Shown: positions 1-6,337 of the stretch, piece after piece
Numbering within the stretch: position 1 is the stretch's first letter
Layout of the letters: every line of letters starts with the position of its first letter
Position numbers and translations under genes: made by a program
Assembly (NCBI GenBank): GCA_035535995.1
Contig: DATLOZ010000006.1
Location: 1 to 29,663 of the forward strand
Length of the DNA stretch: 29,663 bases
Reading direction: 5' to 3'
Origin: JANYCO01 sp035535995
Lineage (GTDB): Bacteria; Bacteroidota; Bacteroidia; Cytophagales; Cytophagaceae
The notes under the pieces: model-generated
What the model was told of the DNA's origin: nothing
Database searches by the model: none
Seen by the model: the letters and a program-made list of their open reading frames with translations, nothing else

Positions 1-348
1 ATTCAACATTCATAATTTTTTCTTAGTCTTTTTCCCCGTTTCCAATTTCACCATCAATTCCCTCACTGCAATTTTAGGCAGAGAATCTTTATGTTCTGCC
101 AGGTATTCTTCCGTTTTAAGTTATGAATTATGAGTTATGAATGTTGAATTTGATCATTCATAACTCATAATTCAACATTCATAATTTTTTTCTTTGTCTT
201 GTTCCCGTTTCCAATTTTCACCACAATTCTCTCACTTGTAATTTTAGGTAGAAAATCTTTATGTTCTGCCAGGTATTCTTCCGTTTTAAGTTATGAATTA
301 TGAGTTATGAATGTTGAATTTGATCATTCATAACTCATAATTCAACAT
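1..348. repeat. Tandem array of truncated AlkD-gene 3' ends plus palindromic heptamer repeat
   Basis: Bases 1-112 are identical to 340-451, which is the 3' end of the neighbouring AlkD-type gene plus part of a repeat. Bases 170-282 are a third, diverged copy with about ten substitutions and one-base indels that break the reading frame. Both extra copies stop at the same point, after ATTCTTCC, and join GTTTTAAG. They are separated by a 57-base spacer present identically at 113-169 and 283-339. The unit is about 170 bp. The spacer plus the first bases of the next copy form a palindrome of 7-bp units (TTATGAA-type left arm, TTCATAA-type right arm). The array begins mid-repeat at base 1, so it may extend further left. 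A contig-edge assembly artefact is possible. Confidence 0.9.
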
Positions 349-1068
349 TCATAATTTTTTCTTAGTCTTTTTCCCCGTTTCCAATTTCACCATCAATTCC
401 CTCACTGCAATTTTAGGCAGAGAATCTTTATGTTCTGCCAGGTATTCTTCCAATGCTTTTCGTTGATGTTTCACCATACAGCGCGCCAGCCAGGAGATAG
501 CTTTAGTGATGAGAATATCTTTTTCGTGTTTGGTTCTTTCGAATAATTCAAGTGCAAGCGTAGAAAATTTTTCATCTCCCGATTGAAGCGCTGGTGTAAC
601 CAGCAATACCATTGCTCCGCGGCGCTTTTCGATATTTTTGCTTTTGGATAATTGTGTGATCGTTTTCTTCCACTCGTTCCAGTGTTCGAGCATTTCTTCC
701 GGTGTAAAATGGCCCTGGCATAAAGCATCGATCTCGCTCCAACCTTCTACGTGGTTGAGCCATTCGTCGTAGAGCGCGGGCTTGAGCTGTTTCCGTTGTG
801 CAGGAAAATAATCCAACAGCAAACCACCTGTTACTTTTTCGGTAGAAGATTCACCTTCCAAAAGACTGCTGATGAGTGTAGCGAGTTCGGCAGGTTTTAT
901 TTCCTTATGCTCCGAAGCCCAGGTTTTAAGCAGCTTTCGTAGGGTAGGCATATTGATCGGATAACGAAAATGCGAAGTACCCAGGTAAGCATCCAACTCA
1001 GTATGCTGCGTACCTTTGCCGGAATGTTGTTTGATAAGGGTTAGGAGTTCTTGGTGGCGGTTGGTCAT
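349..1068 (-). CDS. AlkD-family DNA alkylation repair glycosylase
   Basis: This 239-residue protein matches the length of the AlkD family, HEAT-like-repeat glycosylases that excise positively charged alkylated bases such as 3- and 7-methylpurines without base flipping. It is all-helical in appearance. W110, D114 and R149/R150 fall almost exactly where the known AlkD active-site residues Trp109, Asp113 and Arg148 lie (established for Bacillus cereus AlkD), in the contexts EGWSEIDAL and EKRRGAM. The C-terminus is lysine-rich (KKTKKKL). The stop codon TGA lies inside the palindromic heptamer repeat that follows the gene, so the last residue and the stop come from the repeat. Two truncated copies of the gene's 3' end lie directly downstream. 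It is the last gene of a minus-strand run with the DJ-1/PfpI gene, separated by a 73-bp gap that holds a long hairpin. Confidence 0.9.
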   Translation of the reverse strand: MTNRHQELLTLIKQHSGKGTQHTELDAYLGTSHFRYPINMPTLRKLLKTWASEHKEIKPAELATLISSLLEGESSTEKVTGGLLLDYFPAQRKQLKPALYDEWLNHVEGWSEIDALCQGHFTPEEMLEHWNEWKKTITQLSKSKNIEKRRGAMVLLVTPALQSGDEKFSTLALELFERTKHEKDILITKAISWLARCMVKHQRKALEEYLAEHKDSLPKIAVRELMVKLETGKKTKKKL

Positions 1069-1082
1069 TTTGTATTTTTTTT

Positions 1083-1139
1083 CTCTATACTGTTGCTCTT
1101 GCTGTCCTGCATTCTGTCAGCAAGAGCAACAGTATGGAG
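1083..1139. repeat. Long hairpin between PfpI-like and AlkD genes
   Basis: Arms 1087-1104 and 1118-1135 are a perfect 18-bp inverted repeat (ATACTGTTGCTCTTGCTG and its complement) around a 13-nt loop. Allowing one T-G wobble, the stem extends to 1083-1104/1118-1139. No T-run follows it on either strand, so it is not a canonical intrinsic terminator, although it could still slow or end transcription from the upstream minus-strand gene or stabilise its 3' end. Its outer arm contains CTCCATACT (as its complement), or a one-base variant. The same word occurs after two plus-strand genes at 2822-2830 and 9899-9907. Confidence 0.75.
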
Positions 1140-1141
1140 TA

Positions 1142-1660
1142 TTACACAGTAAATAGTTTCATGAAAGCCAGCGCACTTTCCTCCGAGGCTTCCGGGCCGC
1201 TGGCGGTAAGGATGCCGTCGTCGTATACTACTGTTTTTTCCGGTTCGGGAATAGCGCCGAATTGGAGGGCTAGTCTTGGAAATTGTCCGTCGCCGTTGTG
1301 GCCCGTTGCTCTGCGGCCTTTGAGCAATCCCCAGTGAAGAAAATTGCGTGGTGCGGCACAGATAGCGGCTATGGGTTTTTGCGCTACAAAAAAAGCTTCA
1401 GTGAGCAAACGCGCTTTTTCATTTTGAATATATTCGGTAGAACCTACACCGCCTACAAAATAAATACCGTCAAAATTTTTTACATGCAGTTCATCAATCA
1501 TAAAATCATTGATCACTTCATAGCCGAAACGTCCGGTAGAAAGTTTGGCGGAAGAAGCAGTAGAAACCTTAAAACCATTTTTCTCAAAAAAAGCTCTCGG
1601 CACAATATATTCGACATCACGAAACCGTTCCGAGGCGAGGATCATCAATATGTGTGGCAT
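1142..1660 (-). CDS. DJ-1/PfpI family protein
   Basis: This 172-residue protein has the class I glutamine amidotransferase-like fold of DJ-1/PfpI proteins. Visible hallmarks are an N-terminal hydrophobic strand (HILMILAS), the conserved acidic residue E17 in FRDVE, the VGGVGS turn near residues 69-74, and the nucleophile-elbow cysteine C101 in AAICAAP. Members act as deglycases/glyoxalases, chaperones or proteases, and the sequence does not tell which. It is not fused to an AraC domain. It is followed on the same strand by the AlkD gene after 73 bp, which may place two damage-repair functions in one transcript; this is inference. The ATG at 1658-1660 gives the normal family length. Antisense open frames at 1134-1337 and 1283-1687 are shadows. 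Confidence 0.88.
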   Translation of the reverse strand: MPHILMILASERFRDVEYIVPRAFFEKNGFKVSTASSAKLSTGRFGYEVINDFMIDELHVKNFDGIYFVGGVGSTEYIQNEKARLLTEAFFVAQKPIAAICAAPRNFLHWGLLKGRRATGHNGDGQFPRLALQFGAIPEPEKTVVYDDGILTASGPEASEESALAFMKLFTV

Positions 1661-1737
1661 AAAATAGGGGTTAAAAATTTATCCTAATGTACTAGAATTT
1701 TGTAATAAGGAAAATTTACTAAAAAAGGAGAAAAAGT

Positions 1738-1796
1738 AATTATGAATGTTGAATTATGAGTTATGAATTGTGATTCGGCTCATAATACATACTTTA
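1738..1796. repeat. Heptamer repeat, mainly one arm
   Basis: TATGAAT, GTTGAAT, TATGAGT, TATGAAT and TGTGATT follow each other in exact 7-bp phase, then a degenerate complementary piece (CTCATAATACATAC). It lies between the 83-residue protein gene and the PfpI-like gene, both on the minus strand. It belongs to the same family as the fully palindromic copies elsewhere in the window. Confidence 0.75.
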
Positions 1797-1808
1797 TTTT
1801 TTTTGATA

Positions 1809-2060
1809 TTATTGATAACGATGCGTCACAGGAAACTCTACAGTTGCTTCAGGTAAACTTTCCTCCACGGAAAGAATTTCCAATCCTATGATCCCTTCGT
1901 GGCGGTGCAGGCCGAAAAGGTCGGTAAAGATTTCATTCAAGTCGTTGGTTTCAGATTTGAATGTTTGTATAAGAATATTCTGATTATGAGAAAATTCACC
2001 GTGGCTCTCAATAGCCGTAGTAAGGGAATACCGTATTTTATAATATACTTTACCTTCCAT
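1809..2060 (-). CDS. Small hypothetical protein (83 aa)
   Basis: I do not recognise this protein. It has a balanced composition with no low-complexity stretch, no signal peptide and no membrane segment. It alternates likely strands (VYYKIRYSLTT, QNILIQTF) with a helix (TNDLNEIFTDLFG) and is acidic in the middle. The ATG at 2058-2060 is preceded on the minus strand by an A-rich segment with no clear Shine-Dalgarno site. It lies upstream of the PfpI-like gene on the same strand, with a heptamer repeat between them. No gene on either strand competes for the space, so a real small gene is likely, but the call rests only on an open frame and a natural-looking composition. Confidence 0.55.
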   Translation of the reverse strand: MEGKVYYKIRYSLTTAIESHGEFSHNQNILIQTFKSETNDLNEIFTDLFGLHRHEGIIGLEILSVEESLPEATVEFPVTHRYQ

Positions 2061-2290
2061 TTTTCCGTTGTTTTTTAGGATAGACGGATGAGCGGAAACA
2101 ATATTTTAAAAAGCCATAAAAAAATTAACGCATTCAGAAACCAATAGATTTACAGAGAGTTAATGTGCATAAGATATTGGCACAATAGAAAGGCAGAAGG
2201 ATAATTCTCAGTATATTTATCATAAATCTTGGACGGAAAAAAATATTCAAAAAACTGGTTTTTCGGGTGTTTTCATAAAAATAAAGTATA

Positions 2291-2800
2291 GTGAAAAAGA
2301 TTCTAGTTACATTACTGGTAGCGGGTTTGATACTTTCTTGCAAGGGTGGAAGAAAAGCGACGACTTCTTCTAACGAGCAAAAAGAAAAACCAAAAAAAGA
2401 ATCGTCCGATGCTAAAAAAGCCGACCAGGTAATTAAAACCGCCCGCAGTTACGTAGGTACTACATACAAATACGGCGGCACCACACGCGCCGGCATCGAT
2501 TGCTCAGGGCTCACTTGCGCTTCCTTCAAATCAATAGACATTGCACTTCCCAGAATAGCAAACGATCAAAGTAATTTCGGAAAAAACGTAAGCCTGAGTG
2601 ATATCAAAAAAGGTGACCTCGTATTTTTTACCGATAAAAAAGGAAACAAAAAAATCACCCACGTAGGAATTATAACCGAAGTAAAAAGCGATGGCACCGC
2701 TAAGTTCATCCACGCCTCCACCAAGCTGGGCGTAGTGGAAACAGACCTCTTTTCTAATTATTACAAGCCTCTTATTGTGAAAGCAGTGAGGGTGTTCTAA
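2291..2800 (+). CDS. NlpC/P60 cell-wall endopeptidase lipoprotein
   Basis: This 169-residue protein starts at GTG (2291); no in-frame ATG gives the complete signal sequence. Residues 1-17 form a lipoprotein signal with lipobox LILSC (acylated C17), followed by a lysine/serine-rich linker (18-45). Residues 46-169 form an NlpC/P60 domain with nucleophile C71 in DCSGL, H124 in THVGI and third catalytic residue H141 in FIHAST. Such enzymes cleave gamma-D-glutamyl-diamino-acid bonds in peptidoglycan stem peptides. It should sit on the periplasmic face of a membrane and act in wall growth or turnover. It is a single gene facing a convergent reductase gene. A copy of the CTCCCTACTCGCGCTC repeat begins four bases after its stop. 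Confidence 0.93.
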   Translation: MKKILVTLLVAGLILSCKGGRKATTSSNEQKEKPKKESSDAKKADQVIKTARSYVGTTYKYGGTTRAGIDCSGLTCASFKSIDIALPRIANDQSNFGKNVSLSDIKKGDLVFFTDKKGNKKITHVGIITEVKSDGTAKFIHASTKLGVVETDLFSNYYKPLIVKAVRVF

Positions 2801-2803
2801 CCC

Positions 2804-2830
2804 TCCCTACTCGCGCTCGCCCTCCATACT
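2804..2830. repeat. CTCCCTACTCGCGCTC-type short repeat
   Basis: TCCCTACTCGCGCTC at 2804-2818 is followed, after GCCC, by TCCATACT. A second copy lacking the short insert lies at 9886-9907. Both begin within a few bases of a plus-strand stop codon. GAGGGT/ACCCTC across the stop could form a small 6-bp hairpin. Function is unknown. Confidence 0.7.
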
Positions 2831-2888
2831 ACCTCAGTAAAGAGAAAGAATGCGTCCCACAAACAACTTGTCATAATCCGCAGAAAAT

Positions 2889-3914
2889 TTAAAACGTTAA
2901 CTCCACATCCCCACCTATCGGAAATCCCTGGCAAGTCAGCACTCTTCCTTCTTCGATTTCTTTGTCCATCAGTACACCGTTATACAGCATCCATACTTTT
3001 CCTTTCAGGCAAGTAGCTGCGCAGGTGCCGCAGATGCCGGCTTCGCAGCTGTAGGGGATTGAAATATTTTTTTCTTTGGCGGTGGCCAAAATTGTTTTGG
3101 GGTATTGTACAGTCAGTTTGTAATGATGTCCGTTCAGATGAATGAAGACAGTATGTGGCGTGGTATCCGAAGGATGCGGAATATTGAGCGGAGGTAAAGG
3201 AGTAAAAATTTCTTTACGGATCTTATCATTTTCAATTCCTTCGATCAGCAAACTGATCTGGATCATTTGCATGTATTCAAACGGGCCACAAAGGTAGAAG
3301 AGTGTATTTGTTTTTTCAGTTCTCAAATATTCTTTGAGCAAAATATTCAGTAGCCATTTGCTTAGTCTTCTCCCATGCTGGCTCTGTACGAAATGCAGCT
3401 GAAAAGTAGATTGGTGTGTATACTGTAATTCCTGAAGTTCATTAAAAAAAATGGTATCGTTCTCGTGGTGATTGCTGTAAATGAGTACTACTTGTTTGTT
3501 TGTAGTAGCAAGCAATGTTTTGATGATTGAATAACAAGGTGTGATACCGCTTCCGGCGGCGAGGAAAAAGAGTTGATCCGTTTCTTCAAGATCTTCGGGA
3601 AGCGTAAAGAAACCACTGATGCCTGAAGTATGCAGGATCATACCTTCTTTTGCTTCGTAGAGGAGCCAACGTGAGAATTCTCCGTTGTCTACTTTTTTTA
3701 CTGTAATGCTCAAAGGCTCGTCCAGCGCGGGAGAAGAAGACATTGAATACGATCTTCGTTTCTCACCGAATTTGGTAAAGAATACGAGCGTGAGAAATTG
3801 TCCCGGTTTATAAAAAGGTTTCCAATCGTCTACCGGCTCCAATACAAAGGTTTTGGCATGATCCGTTTCCGTCCGGATCGAAACTATTTTTAATTGATGT
3901 AAACCAGTTTCCAT
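2889..3914 (-). CDS. PaaE/Hcr-type NAD(P)H:ferredoxin reductase with C-terminal 2Fe-2S domain
   Basis: This 341-residue protein has the order FAD domain - NAD(P)H domain - plant-type ferredoxin. RSYSMSS (54-60) is the FAD-binding motif, GSGITP (121-126) and CGP (209-211) belong to the nucleotide domain, and C290, C295, C298 and C328 are in the spacing of a plant-type 2Fe-2S cluster. It should pass electrons from NAD(P)H through FAD to the cluster and on to an oxygenase or similar partner. Closest family pattern is PaaE (phenylacetyl-CoA epoxidase reductase) and related flavodoxin reductases. No paaABCD or other oxygenase lies in this window, so the partner is unknown and a paaE symbol is not justified. 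It is monocistronic as far as seen and cytoplasmic (no signal peptide). Confidence 0.9.
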   Translation of the reverse strand: METGLHQLKIVSIRTETDHAKTFVLEPVDDWKPFYKPGQFLTLVFFTKFGEKRRSYSMSSSPALDEPLSITVKKVDNGEFSRWLLYEAKEGMILHTSGISGFFTLPEDLEETDQLFFLAAGSGITPCYSIIKTLLATTNKQVVLIYSNHHENDTIFFNELQELQYTHQSTFQLHFVQSQHGRRLSKWLLNILLKEYLRTEKTNTLFYLCGPFEYMQMIQISLLIEGIENDKIRKEIFTPLPPLNIPHPSDTTPHTVFIHLNGHHYKLTVQYPKTILATAKEKNISIPYSCEAGICGTCAATCLKGKVWMLYNGVLMDKEIEEGRVLTCQGFPIGGDVELTF

Positions 3915-3991
3915 TTATGTTGACAAACAATTTTGGGATGAATGATTGTTCTTAGGTGAAACTACAAATAATATAAATAAACAGGAAGAAT

Positions 3992-4020
3992 CTTTATGCC
4001 TTCGTGTCTTTGTGTTTAAA
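3992..4020. repeat. Dispersed CTTTGTGC/CTTCGTGT-type repeat, single arm
   Basis: CTTTATGC, CTTCGTGT and CTTTGTGT follow in 8-bp phase. The same words form a perfect hairpin at 6229-6262. Only one arm is present here. The 65-codon minus-strand frame running through it (3915-4112) is derived from the repeat and is not annotated as a gene. Confidence 0.7.
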
Positions 4021-4110
4021 GTTCTTGCTGGCACCCTTACCAGAAAGTTCCATTCGTTGAACAATAAACATCTCTTGCTTATATAATAATCTGTATTGAT
4101 CAAGCAAATC

Positions 4111-4156
4111 AAAATCCTGGAAATCTTCTAATCCTGAAAATCAAGGTTCAGACAAA
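4111..4156. repeat. AATCCTG-type intergenic repeat upstream of araC-type gene
   Basis: AATCCTGG, AAATCTTC, TAATCCTG and AAAATCAAGGTTCAGAC form a near-periodic 8-9 bp series ending in AAGGTTCAGAC. I recognise this style as a dispersed intergenic repeat of Bacteroidota from memory, which needs a genome search to confirm. It ends just before the TATATTTG promoter box, so it covers the place where the -33 region would be. Confidence 0.55.
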
Positions 4157-4162
4157 TTTTCT

Positions 4163-4180
4163 TATATTTGAATTTTACAA
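4163..4180 (+). promoter_or_regulatory. TATATTTG promoter box within a motif shared with the SDR gene
   Basis: TATATTTG (4163-4170) matches the Bacteroidota sigma -7 consensus TAnnTTTG exactly and lies 22 bp before the AraC-type start codon. No convincing TTG -33 box is present at the usual distance. The 17-bp stretch ATATTTGAATTTTACAA (4164-4180) recurs with one mismatch at 5200-5216 upstream of the SDR gene, so it may also be an operator. Confidence 0.5.
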
Positions 4181-4192
4181 CTCGAAAAAATC

Positions 4193-5104
4193 ATGGACAC
4201 TACTTCACTCGACGGTTTTTATAAAGAGACCAATGCCGGTAATCTGATACCCAAAGGCATCAGCAAGGAGATCGGGCATTTCAATGTCTTTAATACCAAG
4301 GAAGTGATGATGCGGATGAAAGAGAAATCGGTGATGCCTTACAACCGCCGGACCTATTACAAGATCAGCCTCATCAACGGCCGCAACAAAGCGGAATATG
4401 CCGACAAGGTGATTGATATCGAAAAAAATGCTTTACTCTTTGCTACGCCTAAAGTGCCTTATCACTGGGTGCCGCAAGATGATAAGCAGGGAGGCTACTT
4501 CTGTATTTTCACCGATGATTTTCTCACCAAAAATAAAGGCGGCGTATCGCTCGACGAACTGCCGATCTTCCAGCCCGGCGGATATCCTGTGTTTGAGCTG
4601 ACGGAAGAAGGGTCTAAAGAAATACTTTCTGTTTTCTTGAAGATGGCAAAAGAGCTCTCTTCCGATTACGTGTATAAATACGATTTGCTGCGCAACTATG
4701 TAATGGAGCTCATCCACTACGGGCAAAAGCTGCAACCCGCTTCTGCGCTCTACCCCGCGCATACAGCCTCGACCAGGGTGTCTTCTTTGTTTATAGAATT
4801 GCTGGAAAGACAATTTCCCATTGAATCACCTCATCAACGACTTTTGTTGCGCACGGCAAAAGATTATGCCGACCGTCTTTCGGTGCATGTAAACCATCTT
4901 AACAAAGTACTCAAAGAAAATACCGGAAAAACTACTACCGATGTGATCAGCAGCAGGATCTTGCGCGAAGCAAAGATTTTGCTCAAACAAACCGACTGGA
5001 ATATCTCAGAAATCGCCTATTGCCTGGGTTTTGAAGAAGTAGCGCATTTTTCAAATTTTTTCAAAAAACAAACCTCTATAGCGCCGATGGCTTTTAGAAT
5101 GTGA
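4193..5104 (+). CDS. AraC-family transcriptional regulator
   Basis: This 303-residue regulator has an N-terminal cupin-like effector domain (about residues 25-180) and a C-terminal AraC/XylS double helix-turn-helix (about 205-303). The second HTH carries the family pattern: WNISEIAYCLGF, then HFSNFFKKQTSIAPMAFR near the end, where family members usually have a P-x-x-[FY]-R sequence. The first HTH is around LSVHVNHLNKVLKENTGKT. The effector is not evident. It lies 190 bp upstream of a short-chain dehydrogenase on the same strand, a common pairing in Bacteroidota, and both genes carry the same 17-bp motif upstream. This suggests that the regulator controls the dehydrogenase and itself (inference). 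The ATG at 4193 is the only start near the promoter box. Confidence 0.92.
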   Translation: MDTTSLDGFYKETNAGNLIPKGISKEIGHFNVFNTKEVMMRMKEKSVMPYNRRTYYKISLINGRNKAEYADKVIDIEKNALLFATPKVPYHWVPQDDKQGGYFCIFTDDFLTKNKGGVSLDELPIFQPGGYPVFELTEEGSKEILSVFLKMAKELSSDYVYKYDLLRNYVMELIHYGQKLQPASALYPAHTASTRVSSLFIELLERQFPIESPHQRLLLRTAKDYADRLSVHVNHLNKVLKENTGKTTTDVISSRILREAKILLKQTDWNISEIAYCLGFEEVAHFSNFFKKQTSIAPMAFRM

Positions 5105-5105
5105 A

Positions 5106-5195
5106 AAGAAGTTATGAATGATGAGTTATGAATTATGAATTAATTATTTATTCATAATTCATAATTCATAATTCATCATTCATCATTCATAACTT
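5106..5195. repeat. Palindromic heptamer repeat, araC/SDR intergenic
   Basis: The left arm (TTATGAA, TGATGAG, TTATGAA, TTATGAA) and the right arm (repeated ATAATTC and ATCATTC, ending ATAAC) are both in exact 7-bp phase around an AT-rich centre. It starts just after the regulator's stop codon, so transcribed RNA could form a long AU-rich hairpin between the two genes. Confidence 0.88.
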
Positions 5196-5199
5196 CCCC

Positions 5200-5216
5200 A
5201 TATTTGATTTTTACAA
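5200..5216 (+). promoter_or_regulatory. Second copy of the 17-bp motif, upstream of SDR gene
   Basis: ATATTTGATTTTTACAA matches the sequence upstream of the AraC-type gene (4164-4180) at 16 of 17 bases. It lies about 80 bp before the SDR start and upstream of a separate good -7 box at 5260, which fits an activator or operator site. It could instead be a second promoter. Confidence 0.45.
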
Positions 5217-5259
5217 ACAATGGATTGATGTTCGCAAATGCCTCCTTTTGTTCATCCTC

Positions 5260-5267
5260 TATCTTTG
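5260..5267 (+). promoter_or_regulatory. -7 promoter box TATCTTTG for SDR gene
   Basis: This is an exact match to TAnnTTTG, 27 bp before the ATG, which leaves a short leader. A TTG at the normal -33 spacing is not seen. The lack of a -33 box fits a promoter that depends on an activator, possibly the adjacent AraC-type protein (inference). Confidence 0.5.
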
Positions 5268-5294
5268 AGGTATCAAAAAATTAAAAAACACTAA

Positions 5295-6059
5295 ATGGAA
5301 TCTACAAACAAAATAGCCCTGGTGACTGGCGGTAGCCGTGGACTGGGAAAGAACATGGCGCTTGCGCTTGCTAAAATAGGAATTGATGTAGTGCTTACTT
5401 ATAACAGTAAAAAAGACGAAGCACTCACCGTAGTAGCCGAGATCCAAAAAAACGGATGTAAAGCAGCGGCTTTGCAACTGGATGCGGGAAACATAAAAAG
5501 TTTCGATAACTTTTTTAGCCAACTGTCAACCACGCTTAAAACCACTTTTCAGAAAAACCGTTTTGATTTTCTGATCAACAACGCTGGAATAGGCCTCTAT
5601 GGCTCTTTGGCAGAGATGAAGGAAGAAGATTTCGACAATCTTGTAAATATTCATTTCAAAGGCGTTTACTTTCTTACACAAAAATCGCTGCCTTTGATCA
5701 ACGATGGAGGAAGGATCGTCAACATCTCTAGTGGCCTGGCACGTTTTGCAATGCCTGGTTATTCGGCTTATGGATCTATGAAAGGCGCGGTGGAAACATT
5801 AACACGCTATATGGCCAAAGAACTTGGTGCCAGAAAAATTGCGGTGAATGTAATAGCACCCGGCGCCATCGAAACAGATTTCGGCGGAGCCTCGGTACGC
5901 GACAATCCTCAGGTAAACCAGCATATCGCCAGCCTCACCGCCCTTGGTCGTGCAGGATTACCGGATGATATCGGCGGCGTTGTAGCCTTTCTCTGCACCG
6001 AAGAAGCCAGATGGATCAACGGACAGCGTATTGAAGTTTCAGGAGGTATGCTGTTGTAA
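5295..6059 (+). CDS. Short-chain dehydrogenase/reductase (SDR), classical type
   Basis: This 254-residue protein is a classical SDR with a Rossmann fold. TGGSRGLG (11-18) binds the dinucleotide, NNAG (95-98) is structural, and S146, Y159 and K163 are the catalytic residues (YGSMK context). The C-terminal sequence near WINGQRIEVSGG is typical of the FabG-like branch. It should be a cytosolic NAD(P)H-dependent carbonyl reductase or alcohol dehydrogenase; the substrate cannot be read from the sequence. It follows an AraC-type regulator in the same orientation, which is probably its controller, as argued from the shared upstream motif. Downstream is a 278-bp spacer containing two repeat families and a strong hairpin. 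Confidence 0.93.
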   Translation: MESTNKIALVTGGSRGLGKNMALALAKIGIDVVLTYNSKKDEALTVVAEIQKNGCKAAALQLDAGNIKSFDNFFSQLSTTLKTTFQKNRFDFLINNAGIGLYGSLAEMKEEDFDNLVNIHFKGVYFLTQKSLPLINDGGRIVNISSGLARFAMPGYSAYGSMKGAVETLTRYMAKELGARKIAVNVIAPGAIETDFGGASVRDNPQVNQHIASLTALGRAGLPDDIGGVVAFLCTEEARWINGQRIEVSGGMLL

Positions 6060-6150
6060 TTTTATAGAATTTCCCTTTTAAGTATTAAGATTAATAATGG
6101 ATGCAAATAAGCTAGCTAAAAGAAAATGTCATTAAATTACTCGTGGATTT

Positions 6151-6183
6151 ATCCGGTATCTGGCATCCGGCATCTGGTATCTC
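6151..6183. repeat. GGATACC-type heptamer repeat (complement), single array
   Basis: ATCCGGT, ATCTGGC, ATCCGGC, ATCTGGT and ATCTC follow in exact 7-bp phase. It is the same family as the inverted pair flanking the hairpin after asd (15431-15597). Confidence 0.8.
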
Positions 6184-6228
6184 AAAATAACTATTAATAT
6201 TGAAGAGGGGAATTCCATAATTTTTTAA

Positions 6229-6262
6229 CACGAAGGCACAAAAATTCCTTTGTGCCTTCGTG
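6229..6262 (+). terminator. Strong hairpin of CTTTGTGC-type repeat, possible SDR terminator
   Basis: CACGAAGGCACAAA (6229-6242) and its exact complement (6249-6262) form a 14-bp stem with a 6-nt loop. Downstream is a T-rich stretch (6263-6280), but a second repeat unit lies between, so it is not a textbook terminator. It lies about 170 bp past the SDR stop and 75 bp before the TPR-CHAT start. It is probably a dispersed repeat that can end transcription. Confidence 0.5.
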
Positions 6263-6337
6263 TCTTTGTGTTTTTATAATTTGTTAATCCTGTACAATTG
6301 ACGTAATTTATCAGTTGAATAACCGCCAATATTCATC

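Noticed and set aside
1..348. CRISPR-like array (regular repeats with spacers) at the left edge
   Set aside because: The repeating unit is a gene fragment plus a palindrome, the 'spacers' are identical, and no cas gene is nearby.
1134..1687. Plus-strand frames of 67 and 134 codons across the DJ-1/PfpI gene
   Set aside because: They are antisense to a gene with intact catalytic motifs, and their proteins show no recognisable features.
2134..2343. 69-codon minus-strand frame overlapping the NlpC/P60 start
   Set aside because: It is antisense to a clear lipoprotein signal sequence and low in complexity, so it is a shadow frame.
3915..4112. 65-codon minus-strand frame upstream of the reductase
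   Set aside because: It runs through the CTTCGTGT-type repeat (reads NTKTRRHKDS) and directly abuts the reductase start. It is repeat-derived.
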